The notes under the pieces were generated by a model. That model searched no databases. It was not told where the DNA came from and was given only the letters and a program-made list of their open reading frames with translations. Both the position numbers and the translations under genes were made by a program. Positions 1-8,226 of a stretch of DNA of 64,000 bases are shown here, one piece after another. Numbering within the stretch: position 1 is the first letter of the stretch; each line of letters opens with the position of its first letter. The stretch is from contig JAPKMP010000012.1 of the NCBI GenBank assembly GCA_026645935.1, positions 1-64,000 on the forward strand, given 5' to 3'. The DNA comes from Candidatus Villigracilaceae bacterium (lineage in GTDB: Bacteria; Chloroflexota; Anaerolineae; Anaerolineales; Villigracilaceae).

Positions 1-849
1 GAGCAATTCTTCGCGCTTTTCAGCCGCATCGCCCAGAGCGCCATGGGCAGCGGACAGGAACAGATGGCGCGCGCGCTGATCGATATCCAAACACAACTTC
101 TGGAGGAAACCGATTACGGTCGTCAATTGAAAGAATCGGTCGGGGAGTTGGAAGCGGTGCAACACGAGCTTCAGGATGCGGGCCAGGGATTGACGCGCGA
201 GAAACTGCTCGAGTTCGTCCTCGCTTCGAAAACAGACGCGAGACTCCGGGCTTATGTATCGATGGCGCGGGCGGGCATGGATTACGTCTTCTTCCAAACC
301 CTGACCGAGCGAATCGAGAAAGCATCCGGCGAAGAAAAATCGCGCCTCGAAGGAATCCGCGAGAAACTGCTCGGCTATGTGGCGGACCTGGATAAACAGG
401 TCGAAACGCGATACAAACATGCGCAGGAATTTGTGGAATCCCTTCTCAAACAGGACGATATCGAGAAAGCAGTGACCGCCAACCTGGACAAGTTCACCCA
501 GGATTCGGTGGATATCGCCCAGCAAATGCTGCGACAGGCAACCGAGAAGAACGAATATGAACGGATGGGCAAACTGCAAAAGATGATCCAGGTTCTGCAA
601 GCCGCCAGCGCGCCGCCCGAGATCGCGGTCATCGAGCAGTTATTGCAATTGCCGGATACCGCCGCCGTCGAAGCGGCATTGACGCAAAACCCTGACATCG
701 TCTCACAGGGATTGCTGGACACGCTGACCGGGCTTGCCGGGCAAATGGAGTCGCAGGCAGATAACCCAGAGGCAAAGGCAATGGGCGAGAAATTGAGCGA
801 AGTATATAAAATTGCGCTCAAGGTTTCTATGAAGAAGAATATGGGTTAG
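1..849 (+). CDS. Helical hypothetical protein, 5'-truncated by window edge (possibly CpXC-family C-terminus)
   Basis: The reading frame is open from base 1, so the gene begins upstream; 282 codons are visible. The product is almost entirely charged amphipathic helix, rich in E, K, Q and L, with no Cys, no membrane segment and no signal peptide in the visible part. It resembles the long helical C-terminal part of CpXC-domain proteins seen in Chloroflexota, but the diagnostic N-terminal zinc motif would lie outside the window, so the family is a guess. The ATG at 43 has no clear ribosome binding site and is internal. A strong hairpin terminator follows the stop codon. Coding status is well supported by the long frame; function is unknown. 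Confidence 0.7.
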   Translation, partial: EQFFALFSRIAQSAMGSGQEQMARALIDIQTQLLEETDYGRQLKESVGELEAVQHELQDAGQGLTREKLLEFVLASKTDARLRAYVSMARAGMDYVFFQTLTERIEKASGEEKSRLEGIREKLLGYVADLDKQVETRYKHAQEFVESLLKQDDIEKAVTANLDKFTQDSVDIAQQMLRQATEKNEYERMGKLQKMIQVLQAASAPPEIAVIEQLLQLPDTAAVEAALTQNPDIVSQGLLDTLTGLAGQMESQADNPEAKAMGEKLSEVYKIALKVSMKKNMG

Positions 850-866
850 GAAGAATTCAAATTCAT

Positions 867-901
867 AAGTGACAGTCACAGCGCGGTGACTGTCACTTTT
901 T
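867..901 (+). terminator. Intrinsic terminator after the helical protein
   Basis: A perfect 13-bp stem (867-879 with 886-898) has a 6-nt loop and is followed by a T run. It overlaps the stop codon of the convergent PIG-L gene, so it probably serves both transcripts. Confidence 0.8.
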
Positions 902-1705
902 GATTCCCTCGAATAAATCCCTTTCCACTTCCCTGCCCCCATTGACCAAACTGAACGCGCGGTAGAACGTTCCCTGCTTTGACAGCAAGGCGACTGCTGC
1001 GTCTTCATCCAAATCAGTAAGGGCGCCCAGCGAAGGTAGTTGACTCTGATGACATCGAATCGCGCGCCATGCGGCGCGGCAGTATTTCGTCGTTTCGATG
1101 CGGGTTGTGACCATCCAATCCTTCCAAGGGATTTCGCCGCGCATTTGGTCACCGACGGGGAAGGTAATCTCGCCGATATAAGGCGTGATGGCGTCCACGA
1201 AGGCTTCGTCATCCACCATGTAATACAGTTTCGAGACGCGATGCGGGGGGAGACTCTCGCGGTCCTTGTAGGACGAGTCCGCTGCGCAGACGATGGCGGC
1301 ATTGGTAAATTGCCCGATGGCAATGTGATCGGGATGTCCGTAAATGCCGTCATGCGAGAAAGTTACCATTACCTGCGGCTGAATGCGCCGGATGTGTGTG
1401 ACGATTTTACCGATGATCTCCTGCGGATCCGCCTCGTCAACGCGACCGTCTATATAATCGAGAAAGAAAAGACCCGTCATACCGAGTTCCCTGACGGCAT
1501 TCCGCAATTCGCCTTCGCGGATCTGGCCGAGTCGCTCCGGACCTGGATCCTGCTCTTCGGGACCGAACCAGCCTCCCTCCCCGCGCGAAGCGCAGATGAG
1601 ATGAGTCTCCACACCTTCGGCGGCATACTTCGCCAGAGTCCCGCCCATGCCCATCGATTCGTCATCGGGGTGTGCAAAAATACAGAGAAGTTTGAGGTCG
1701 GTCAT
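893..1705 (-). CDS. PIG-L/LmbE family deacetylase
   Basis: This 270-residue protein has the family zinc motif AHPDDE at residues 11-16 and a second HPDH at 124-127, typical of zinc-dependent N-acetylglucosaminyl deacetylases (LmbE, MshB, Mca, BshB). These enzymes remove acetyl groups from GlcNAc-linked small molecules or cleave thiol-conjugate amides; the substrate cannot be read from sequence. It is cytosolic, with no signal peptide. An AGGAG lies 8 nt before the ATG. It is the last gene of a minus-strand run after the FHA regulator and the PPOX-fold protein. A second, divergent PIG-L gene lies at 16872, so the genome has at least two. Confidence 0.9.
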   Translation of the reverse strand: MTDLKLLCIFAHPDDESMGMGGTLAKYAAEGVETHLICASRGEGGWFGPEEQDPGPERLGQIREGELRNAVRELGMTGLFFLDYIDGRVDEADPQEIIGKIVTHIRRIQPQVMVTFSHDGIYGHPDHIAIGQFTNAAIVCAADSSYKDRESLPPHRVSKLYYMVDDEAFVDAITPYIGEITFPVGDQMRGEIPWKDWMVTTRIETTKYCRAAWRAIRCHQSQLPSLGALTDLDEDAAVALLSKQGTFYRAFSLVNGGREVERDLFEGIKK

Positions 1706-1758
1706 ATTCGATCTCCTGATAAGAACCCGCCGCCGGGGGCGGCGGCGGAAGCGATTGA

Positions 1759-2232
1759 TTAACGCTGCGAAGTTTTTTGCAGGGCTTCGGCGGTGATGTT
1801 GAACGCTTTGGCAAACCCCGCGACATAACGCCCGCCTTTTGGCGTGATGCGCCAGAAACTGAAATCGGTCAGGCTGAACAATTGTTCCGATTCGGGAAAA
1901 CGGGCAAGGTATTGCTCCCTGAGCGGAGTAAAACCCGGCTCGCCGTTCTGTATCGATTCGGCCTTCCCGCGAATCGAAACGCGCGCCAGAGTCTGCGGGT
2001 CGGCACGGCCGTCGTCCGTTTCGCAGATCATGAGGGAGACGCGGTTATCCTTTTGCATATCCACTGTATGCTGGGCAAGACGGCTGATGAAAATATAAAA
2101 TGCCGAAAAATCCCCGTTATGTATGAAGGCAACCATCGAAACCTGCGGAGCCTCGTCGCGCAGAGTGCCAAGGGAAGCAATGCGGGCATTGCGGATGAGC
2201 TGGGCAAGCACTTTTTCTGATTGAGCATCCAT
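1759..2232 (-). CDS. Pyridoxamine 5'-phosphate oxidase-fold (HugZ-like) protein
   Basis: The 157 residues fit the split-barrel FMN-binding fold. The N-terminal strand pattern (ASLGTL, PQVSMVAF), the AQHTVDMQKDNRVSLMI segment and the ARVSIRG strand are typical of HugZ and pyridoxamine oxidase-like proteins of about 150-170 residues. Family members bind FMN, F420 or heme; nothing here decides which. It starts 5 nt after the stop of the upstream FHA regulator, so they are surely co-transcribed. A true PdxH role is unlikely because that family is longer and carries a C-terminal substrate motif not seen here. Confidence 0.85.
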   Translation of the reverse strand: MDAQSEKVLAQLIRNARIASLGTLRDEAPQVSMVAFIHNGDFSAFYIFISRLAQHTVDMQKDNRVSLMICETDDGRADPQTLARVSIRGKAESIQNGEPGFTPLREQYLARFPESEQLFSLTDFSFWRITPKGGRYVAGFAKAFNITAEALQKTSQR

Positions 2233-2237
2233 GATTC

Positions 2238-2894
2238 CTACTCTCCGATCGACGGGTTATCAAGGCGCAAACCGTGACCGCGCACCGTGTTGATGTATTG
2301 ATGTTCCGGGTCGAGCACAGACAGCCTGTCGCGCAACCGGCGGATGAGCGCATCGAGGGCCTGGTCCGAAACACCGGCGATCTGCTCCTCGCCCCATACT
2401 TCGCTGACAAGGCTGGCGCGTTCCAGAACCTGGCCATGGTTTTCATACAGGACCCATAATAATTTGAATTGCTGGGCGGATAACGGCGGGCTCAACTGCT
2501 GCTGGTTCACCCAAACCTGGCGGGATTTCTGGTCCATGATCAAGCGCCCGCCGCGCGGACCGTTCTCAGCCAGCGGCATTGTTGCGTCGGAGGTGAGAAA
2601 AGTAAACTGCTGCGCTAGCGCGATGCCAAACGTGTCGCCGTCCTGCAACATGATGGGACCGGTGAGCTCCGTCCCATTATGATTCGTCCCATTCTTGCTC
2701 CCGAGGTCTTCGAGCGTAACGCCTTCCTGCGTGGGAGTGATGCGCGCATGAAACCGCGAGACCTGCCGGTCCTGCACCTGCACTTCGCAGCTTGGGTCGC
2801 GCCCCATCATCAGGGTTTTGCTCAACGTCCAGCGTTGTCCCTTCAACGGTCCATCCTGAGCAATAAGAATGGGAAATTCTTCTTCGCGTTCCAT
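2238..2894 (-). CDS. FHA domain-winged helix (OmpR-type) transcriptional regulator
   Basis: Residues 1-100 form a forkhead-associated domain with the phosphothreonine-binding motifs GRDPSCEV, SRFHARI and DLGSKNGT. Residues of about 115-215 form a Trans_Reg_C winged helix, with the LSAQQFKLLWVLYENHGQV segment and a C-terminal wing ending in the RGHGLRL motif. FHA domains bind phosphothreonine peptides, so the divergent Ser/Thr kinase at 3089 is the obvious partner: kinase autophosphorylation or a target phosphopeptide could control this DNA-binding protein (inference). GAGGAG lies 4 nt before the ATG. It heads the operon FHA, PPOX, PIG-L. Confidence 0.92.
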   Translation of the reverse strand: MEREEEFPILIAQDGPLKGQRWTLSKTLMMGRDPSCEVQVQDRQVSRFHARITPTQEGVTLEDLGSKNGTNHNGTELTGPIMLQDGDTFGIALAQQFTFLTSDATMPLAENGPRGGRLIMDQKSRQVWVNQQQLSPPLSAQQFKLLWVLYENHGQVLERASLVSEVWGEEQIAGVSDQALDALIRRLRDRLSVLDPEHQYINTVRGHGLRLDNPSIGE

Positions 2895-2925
2895 AATCTC
2901 CTCGTCGGTTCACTGCAGTAGAGCA

Positions 2926-2937
2926 AGTCTGCAGACT
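2926..2937. promoter_or_regulatory. 12-bp palindrome between divergent regulator and kinase genes
   Basis: A perfect palindrome AGTCTGCAGACT lies 32 bp upstream of the FHA regulator start, in the 194-bp divergent spacer. An inverted repeat CGGTGAT/ATCACCG also lies closer to the kinase. Either could be an operator; no consensus is known to me. Confidence 0.3.
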
Positions 2938-3088
2938 GGTGTTACATAATTGCAAAGCCGTTTATAATATAGCAGAAAAGCGGGATTCTGTGCATGATTG
3001 TTTCGCATCACTCCATTGGGATGCGCGGTGATACACGCCGAAACCATCACCGGAATCGTCACAGCCGCTCTTACAAGAAGGAGAAGGT

Positions 3089-4078
3089 TTGTCCCCATCG
3101 TTAACGAACGGGGAGATCCTGCGCCAGCGCTACGTCGTCCAAGAACAGGTCGGGCGGGGCGGCACAGGCAGTATTTACCTTGCAGAAGATACCCGTCTGC
3201 AAGGCCGATTGTGCGCGCTCAAGGAAGTGGAGCACAACCAGGCTCTCCCGGAAGAAGTCCTTGCACAAGCCCGCGAACAATTCTTTCGCGAGGCTTCCGT
3301 GCTCGCGCGCCTCGACCACCCGAACCTGCCCAAGGTATCCGATTTCTTTTCGGTGGAATCGCGCGATTATCTCGTCATGGATTTTGTCCCTGGCAAGGAC
3401 CTGCGGCAGTTGATGCAGGAAGCGCGGCGCAACAACACTTTTCTCCCTGAAAAGGACGTGCTGGGCTGGGCGGTTCAGATCGCAGACGCGCTCGATTATC
3501 TTCACCGCCAGGAACCGCCCATCATCCACCGCGACATCAAGCCGAGCAACCTCAAACTCACGCCGAGCGGGCTGGTCAAACTTGTGGATTTCGGCCTGGT
3601 AAAGATCATGGCTCCCGGCGAAGTGACCATCACCGTCATCCAGGGACAGGGAACCGCCCTGTATACGCCCCTCGAACAATACGGGGGCGACGACACGCAC
3701 ACGGATTCCCGGGCGGATATCTTCTCTTTTGGCGCAACCCTTTATCATCTATTGACGAACGAACCTCCCGCTGAGGCTCGCAAACGGTTCCTGAACAGCC
3801 GAAGCCTGACTCCCCCCATCGACATCAACCCACGCCTCAGCCCGTCCGTGGAAAGAGCCGTTTTGTGGGCGATGTCCCTGCACCCGGATGACCGGCCCGC
3901 CGATGTGCTGACCTTTCGGGATGCACTGCTCGGCAAGACAGAAACGCCTGTGCAAAATCAAATCGACCGTTTCGGTTTCGAAACGCCTCAATTCGACATC
4001 TTCTCGCAGGAGCAGATCGCTAGTTATATCGCGCTCGGTTTGTTCCTGGTGGGGTTGATCGCTACTGTAATTCGGTAG
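3089..4078 (+). CDS. Membrane-anchored Ser/Thr protein kinase (Pkn2 type)
   Basis: The 329-residue product has a full kinase domain: glycine loop GRGGTGS near residue 23, the lysine in ALKEVE, the catalytic loop HRDIKPSN, DFG and an APE-equivalent segment. One C-terminal membrane helix (about residues 308-327) ends the protein, and no PASTA or other extracellular sensor follows, so the kinase sits on the inner face of the membrane with almost nothing outside. The start is TTG, chosen because a strong AAGGAG precedes it and the N-terminal kinase strand begins at once. It is divergent from the FHA regulator, a likely phospho-partner. Its 3' end overlaps the convergent ttuA by 17 bp. Confidence 0.93.
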   Translation: MSPSLTNGEILRQRYVVQEQVGRGGTGSIYLAEDTRLQGRLCALKEVEHNQALPEEVLAQAREQFFREASVLARLDHPNLPKVSDFFSVESRDYLVMDFVPGKDLRQLMQEARRNNTFLPEKDVLGWAVQIADALDYLHRQEPPIIHRDIKPSNLKLTPSGLVKLVDFGLVKIMAPGEVTITVIQGQGTALYTPLEQYGGDDTHTDSRADIFSFGATLYHLLTNEPPAEARKRFLNSRSLTPPIDINPRLSPSVERAVLWAMSLHPDDRPADVLTFRDALLGKTETPVQNQIDRFGFETPQFDIFSQEQIASYIALGLFLVGLIATVIR

Positions 4079-5006
4079 GTTGGAGAGCCGCTTTTTCGAG
4101 CATCCTGCAAAACGAGCAAAACCCCGGGGCGGAAGTGGGCTGTCCGCAGCGCTCACAAGGATGCAGGTGAGCCTGAGCCGGTTCTTTCTTCACGAATAAT
4201 TCCCCGCTTTGGCGAGCCTCCAAAAATCGCAGATAGAAAGTCAGTTTTGTGCCCGGGCGGACGTTCTCCAATTGATTCAACGATTCTTTATAAAATATCT
4301 GGGTCGAACCTTCTGCGAACGGGCATTCCTCATAGATATACTCGATTCCCCTGGCGATGGCGTACGCGGTCATCTCGCGCTCGTAGAAGCGGCACAACGG
4401 CTTGACCTTGCGGGCGAGTCCTTCCATTTCCGGCAGGACGGGTCCCTGCCGCAAGAGATAATCCGGCTCCCAATGCAATGTATTGCCGAACAATACCGCT
4501 GCTTCATCGTCGAGATTGTGACCCGTGGCGAGCACATCGTAACCGAGATCGCGGGCGATGCGGTTCATCTCGTGACGTTTTGTCAATCCGCAGACGGCGC
4601 AGGGTTTGCCGTGCCCGCGATGGCTGATCTCCGAAAGGACGGGGATGGAATGGCCATATTCCTTTTCGATATCCACGACATGGAGTTTCAGGTTGTTCTT
4701 ATTGGCAAATTCATCGGTAAGCCTGTGAGACTCGTCAGAGTAGCCAATTCCTCCATCGATCCCCAGACCGAGGTAAAGCCCATCGGCGTTGTAGCCAAGA
4801 CGAACCAGGATATCCCAAAGCGAAAGCGAATCCTTGCCGCCCGATACCGCCACGAGGACCTTCTCGTTCCGTGTGAACATGTTGTACTTCTTGATAAATC
4901 GTTCGGTCTGGTCGGGAATCCATTCGAGGAAGTGCTCCCTGCACAACGCCATGCGATGCTGGCGCATATTGACCGAGGCTTTTTCGCCGCATTTCTTGCA
5001 TTTCAT
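4062..5006 (-). CDS. ttuA: TtuA-like tRNA 2-thiolation enzyme (TIGR00269 family)
   Basis: This 314-residue PP-loop ATPase has an N-terminal zinc finger (CKKC, residues 3-6, with a paired C/H further on), the PP-loop SGGKDS, the catalytic and Fe-S cysteines in PCAVCG and ECPFAEGS, and a C-terminal zinc ribbon (CERCG and CSFC). That is the TtuA/Ncs6 layout, which activates U54 of tRNA with ATP and inserts sulfur using a [4Fe-4S] cluster. The gene directly upstream encodes a small ubiquitin-like protein ending GlyGly, the expected sulfur carrier TtuB, only 1 nt away. TilS is less likely because TilS lacks the zinc fingers. The 3' end overlaps the kinase gene by 17 bp. Confidence 0.88.
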   Translation of the reverse strand: MKCKKCGEKASVNMRQHRMALCREHFLEWIPDQTERFIKKYNMFTRNEKVLVAVSGGKDSLSLWDILVRLGYNADGLYLGLGIDGGIGYSDESHRLTDEFANKNNLKLHVVDIEKEYGHSIPVLSEISHRGHGKPCAVCGLTKRHEMNRIARDLGYDVLATGHNLDDEAAVLFGNTLHWEPDYLLRQGPVLPEMEGLARKVKPLCRFYEREMTAYAIARGIEYIYEECPFAEGSTQIFYKESLNQLENVRPGTKLTFYLRFLEARQSGELFVKKEPAQAHLHPCERCGQPTSAPGFCSFCRMLEKAALQPTELQ

Positions 5007-5007
5007 G

Positions 5008-5202
5008 TCAACCGCCCGAGATCACCGCGACCAGTTTTATCACTTCCCCATCCTTCAAGATCTCATCTTCGGTGATCAATTCCCCCTCCCGCGTGGCGAT
5101 CACCGATTCCGGGACGATATTGCATTTCTTCAACGCGTCCAGTAAAGCCATCCCGGCTTTGACCTCGTATTCCTTGTTCCGCAAAATGAGCTTGACGGGC
5201 AT
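5008..5202 (-). CDS. ttuB: TtuB/MoaD/ThiS-like sulfur carrier protein
   Basis: The protein is 64 residues with a beta-grasp pattern and ends in AVISGG; the terminal GlyGly is the thiocarboxylation site of ThiS, MoaD, Urm1 and TtuB. The ATG at 5202 is chosen over the longer ATG at 5232 because GGAG lies 5 nt upstream of it and nothing lies before the longer one. Its position next to ttuA argues for TtuB, which donates sulfur to 2-thio-5-methyluridine at tRNA position 54. An E1-like activating enzyme (TtuC/MoeB type) and a cysteine desulfurase would be needed and are not in this window. Confidence 0.85.
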   Translation of the reverse strand: MPVKLILRNKEYEVKAGMALLDALKKCNIVPESVIATREGELITEDEILKDGEVIKLVAVISGG

Positions 5203-5236
5203 CCAGACTCCGAAAGGACTGCATTCTACCATTTAT

Positions 5237-5776
5237 CTACTTGAAGGCACGCGCCTGCTTTGCCACATCGTCGAAATGCAATTGGTCATGATAAATGCCG
5301 ATGCGGAGGGTGACGATCAGGTTGCACCAGCCGAAGAGCGGATCGTACAAATAGAGATTACCCAACACATCCTCATCCCTGCCTACATAAAATGCGCGGA
5401 TATTTGCATGCAGACCGCGGAGTTCCCTCTTCAAAGCATCGAAGGGCACAGGCTTCCTTGTATTGTAGCGGGGCGTCCACATGAAGCCGACCCATTGAGG
5501 GAATTTCGAACTGCGATACAGGTCTTCGATCCCGGTAACATACGCTCGTTTCCTGCGCAATCGACCGTACCATCCCATATACTTCCACAAGAACCTGACG
5601 GCCGGATAAAACGAAGCCATGAGCAAATAATTATGGTCGAGAATCTCGCCAATACTCCACTCCTTCGGCGCGGGTCTTTGCCAGAGTTGGGTATCCATCA
5701 GTCCGTCCAGGATGGAGAAAATCTCCTCCCTTTGACGGTCCAGCAGGTCGAGATATTCGGGAACTACAAGATTCAT
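5237..5776 (-). CDS. DinB superfamily protein
   Basis: The 179 residues form a four-helix DinB/YfiT-type protein. Histidines at conserved places (ILDHNY near residue 48 and GIYHDQLHFDD near residue 162) fit a metal site. DinB-like proteins include mycothiol- and bacillithiol-dependent transferases and many of unknown role, so no reaction is assigned. Its start overlaps the stop of the upstream VOC gene by 4 nt (ATGA), showing translational coupling. The ttuB gene follows after a 34-nt gap. Family call is good; function is open. Confidence 0.82.
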   Translation of the reverse strand: MNLVVPEYLDLLDRQREEIFSILDGLMDTQLWQRPAPKEWSIGEILDHNYLLMASFYPAVRFLWKYMGWYGRLRRKRAYVTGIEDLYRSSKFPQWVGFMWTPRYNTRKPVPFDALKRELRGLHANIRAFYVGRDEDVLGNLYLYDPLFGWCNLIVTLRIGIYHDQLHFDDVAKQARAFK

Positions 5777-6120
5777 TTTGATTCCCGGGTGATCTCTATT
5801 AACTGCCCGTCCGGGTCGCGCAGATAAGCGGAGCGGCCCCAGTAATAATCCTTCGGGGCGACCTCGACCTTCGACCCGCCTGCCTGCAACTCCGCAACAG
5901 TTCTATCCACGTCCGCAACAGCGAAGGCAATATGATCCTCCGGGGGCAATTCGCCTTCGCCCGCCTCATAACTTTTATGGATGAAAATCTTCACACCGGC
6001 GTTCACGAAGATCGCCATATCGGGGGATTCGGCGTCGGGGTCCGTCCCGAGCAATCGGCGATAAAAAGCGGACATCCCTGCGACATTGTTCGTAAATTTT
6101 GCGATCTCAATAAGTTTCAT
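5773..6120 (-). CDS. VOC (glyoxalase/bleomycin resistance) superfamily protein
   Basis: The 115-residue single-module protein has the paired beta-alpha-beta-beta-beta pattern: FTNNVAGMSAFYRRLLG at the N-terminus, HIAFAVADVD in the middle and the C-terminal strand YLRDPDGQLIEI, whose Glu is the usual metal ligand. It is of the size that acts as a dimer. The substrate is unknown; VOC proteins cover glyoxalases, dioxygenases, epimerases and drug binding. GAGGAG lies 4 nt before the ATG. It is coupled to the DinB gene, and DinB plus VOC pairs often suggest thiol or xenobiotic handling (inference). Confidence 0.86.
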   Translation of the reverse strand: MKLIEIAKFTNNVAGMSAFYRRLLGTDPDAESPDMAIFVNAGVKIFIHKSYEAGEGELPPEDHIAFAVADVDRTVAELQAGGSKVEVAPKDYYWGRSAYLRDPDGQLIEITRESK

Positions 6121-6166
6121 TTTGCTCCTCTAAATCAACTTCCTGCTTATCATCCAATCAAATTAA

Positions 6167-7285
6167 TTAACCGACCACCCTTATTTCTCTTGGTATATCG
6201 GAGAGACTCTCTGCGCCATTTCCGGTAATCACCATGTTGTCTTCAATTCGCACACCGTTGCGATTGGTTAGGTAAATCCCCGGCTCGACGGTGAATGCCA
6301 TGCCGGGCTCGAGGATTTGCATATTATCGCCGCGTATGTAGGGAGCCTCGTGTCCCTCCATGCCGATTCCGTGACCGGTGCGATGCGTAAAGTATTTTCC
6401 GTAACCGGCATTTTCGATAACATCCCGCGCCGCCTTGTCGACATCCGCGCATAGGACACCGGGTTTTGCCGCGGCGCGACCTGCGGCATTCGCTTCCTGG
6501 ACGATCTTGTGAATCTTTTTAAACTCTTCATCCACCTCGCCCACGGCAAAGGTGCGCGTCAGGTCAGAGATATAACCGTCGTACGCAGCGCCCCAATCAA
6601 CCACAAGCAAATCGCCTACCTGCAACTTTCGTTCTGATGGGGAAGCATGCGGGTTCGCGGAGTTCGGTCCGGCAGAGACGATCGGCGCGAACGGCATTTC
6701 TGATTCAGAACCGTGTTTCAATAACTGCATCACCAACTCCGAAGCAACTTCGCGCTCGGTCATGCCGGTCTTTATCCTTGGAAGCGTCGACTCCAATGCA
6801 TCCTGCGCGATCTTCACAGCCCTGCGCATGGAGTCCACTTCGGCTTTGTCCTTACGTAATCGTAACTCTGCTAGGACATCGGTCGCATCGGGGAAATCCG
6901 CTTCGGGCGCGCCTGCGCGGACATGCCTGAATTCCAACAACCGCAATTGCCGCGGTTCGACACCAATGCGTTTCGCATCCAAACCGAGGGATCGCACCGC
7001 CTTTGTAAACGCGTCATCCCATTCGGCAGGATTCTCACCATATGCCACGCCTTGTATCTTGAATGGAAACAAGTCCACTTTGGGAAGTTCGAGTTCAGGT
7101 AAAACCAAAACCGGGTCCCTGCCCGGAGCGACGAATAAAACCACCGGGCGTTCCATGAGATGAAAATTCAACCCGGTAAGATATTTCAGCGTAGGACCCG
7201 GATTCAGAATAACGGCATCCAGGTTCGAGTTCGAAAGAGAGGCGGTGAGGCGGTCGAGGCGGGAACGAGTCACAAGAGTCTCCAT
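6167..7285 (-). CDS. Xaa-Pro aminopeptidase/dipeptidase (M24 family)
   Basis: The 372-residue protein has a creatinase-type N-terminal domain (about 1-130) and a pita-bread M24 domain. Metal ligands are visible in VVDWGAAYDGYISDLTR (both Asp), in the His of GHGIGMEGHE and in the Glu residues of VEPGIY and RIEDN. It removes N-terminal residues before proline or splits Xaa-Pro dipeptides in the cytosol; PepP against PepQ cannot be decided here. GGAG sits just before the ATG. The start is 4 nt from the stop of the upstream SDR gene, so they are co-transcribed. Confidence 0.93.
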   Translation of the reverse strand: METLVTRSRLDRLTASLSNSNLDAVILNPGPTLKYLTGLNFHLMERPVVLFVAPGRDPVLVLPELELPKVDLFPFKIQGVAYGENPAEWDDAFTKAVRSLGLDAKRIGVEPRQLRLLEFRHVRAGAPEADFPDATDVLAELRLRKDKAEVDSMRRAVKIAQDALESTLPRIKTGMTEREVASELVMQLLKHGSESEMPFAPIVSAGPNSANPHASPSERKLQVGDLLVVDWGAAYDGYISDLTRTFAVGEVDEEFKKIHKIVQEANAAGRAAAKPGVLCADVDKAARDVIENAGYGKYFTHRTGHGIGMEGHEAPYIRGDNMQILEPGMAFTVEPGIYLTNRNGVRIEDNMVITGNGAESLSDIPREIRVVG

Positions 7286-7289
7286 TCTC

Positions 7290-8105
7290 CTATTTATGTT
7301 TGAACTTCGAAAAAATCATGGTGATCCAATCCACAAGATATGGAAAAATTGCTTCGGTCGTGGTGGCAATACGGAACCACCAGGGGATTACCAGGCTGCG
7401 CCGCGGCCGCTTCGCGACGTCGACGATACGACGCGCGACGTACGTTGACGACATGCGCAGCTTCAATTTATAACGAAACGATTGATAAGCAACGTTCGAG
7501 CCGATGTGTTTCCCGAACTCGGTGGAAGCAGGACCCGGATAAACTCCGCTGACCTTGATCCCAAACGGCGCAACTTCGCGGCGCAACGCGTCAGTGAAGG
7601 CTCTCGCGCCATGCTTGCTTGCGGCATAACTCGCAATGAGCGGCGCAGCGATGAGACCCGCGACCGAAACCATGTTGATGATGTGCCCCTCCCTCCGCGC
7701 GATCATATACGGGAGAACCATGCGGGTGACGCGCATCATGCCGATGAGATTGACTTTAATCAACAGGTCGATGTCCCGGTCCAGACTGTGTTCTTCGTAC
7801 CAACCCACCCTGCCGATGCCCGCGTTATTGAACAGGATGTCGATCCTGTCGTAAAGTTCGACGGCGGTCTTGACCATGTTGTCCACGTCTTCGGGGCTGA
7901 CGATATCGACCGGAATTGCAATCGCCTCGCCGCCTGCATCTTGTATCTTCGAAGCGAGGTCCTGCAGCCGGTCGATGCGCCGCGCGGCAAGGATTACCTT
8001 GCACTTCTCCTCGGCAAACATCCGGGCGGCTTCCTCTCCAAAACCCGAAGACGCGCCGGTGATGAGCACGACCTTGTTTTCAAGCGGGATGGGACGAAAA
8101 TTCAT
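7290..8105 (-). CDS. Short-chain dehydrogenase/reductase
   Basis: This is a classical SDR of 271 residues with the cofactor motif TGASSGFG near residue 17, the NNAG motif, the catalytic Ser in MVSVAGLIA and the YAASKHG active-site motif. The frame runs further upstream to 8315, but that would overlap lon by 89 bp; the ATG at 8105 starts exactly where homologous SDRs begin, and a TACAAT box lies 9 nt upstream with no Shine-Dalgarno. The substrate is unknown. The C-terminal 60 residues are basic and contain a hydrophobic stretch, so membrane association is possible. Confidence 0.9.
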   Translation of the reverse strand: MNFRPIPLENKVVLITGASSGFGEEAARMFAEEKCKVILAARRIDRLQDLASKIQDAGGEAIAIPVDIVSPEDVDNMVKTAVELYDRIDILFNNAGIGRVGWYEEHSLDRDIDLLIKVNLIGMMRVTRMVLPYMIARREGHIINMVSVAGLIAAPLIASYAASKHGARAFTDALRREVAPFGIKVSGVYPGPASTEFGKHIGSNVAYQSFRYKLKLRMSSTYVARRIVDVAKRPRRSLVIPWWFRIATTTEAIFPYLVDWITMIFSKFKHK

Positions 8106-8114
8106 GACAGGGAT

Positions 8115-8120
8115 ATTGTA
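8115..8120 (-). promoter_or_regulatory. Putative -10 box (TACAAT) 9 nt before the SDR start
   Basis: TACAAT lies 9 nt before the ATG with no Shine-Dalgarno between them, giving a leader of only a few bases. It matches similar short-spaced boxes before folC, ricT, cca and others in this window. It could let the SDR be transcribed apart from lon. Confidence 0.45.
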
Positions 8121-8226
8121 AAGCGAAAAACACCACACAAAAAGAAAAACGCAAAACGGAATCGCCGGTCTGCGTTTTAGCCCTTTCGACATGGCCAAAT
8201 TTGGATTTTGCGCTTCGACCTCCGCC

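Noticed and set aside
893-1705. MshB/Mca assignment for the first PIG-L protein
   Set aside because: The family motif is clear but no mycothiol biosynthesis gene is adjacent, so the substrate cannot be named.
5008-5232. Longer start of the sulfur carrier at 5232
   Set aside because: No ribosome binding site precedes it, while GGAG precedes the ATG at 5202.
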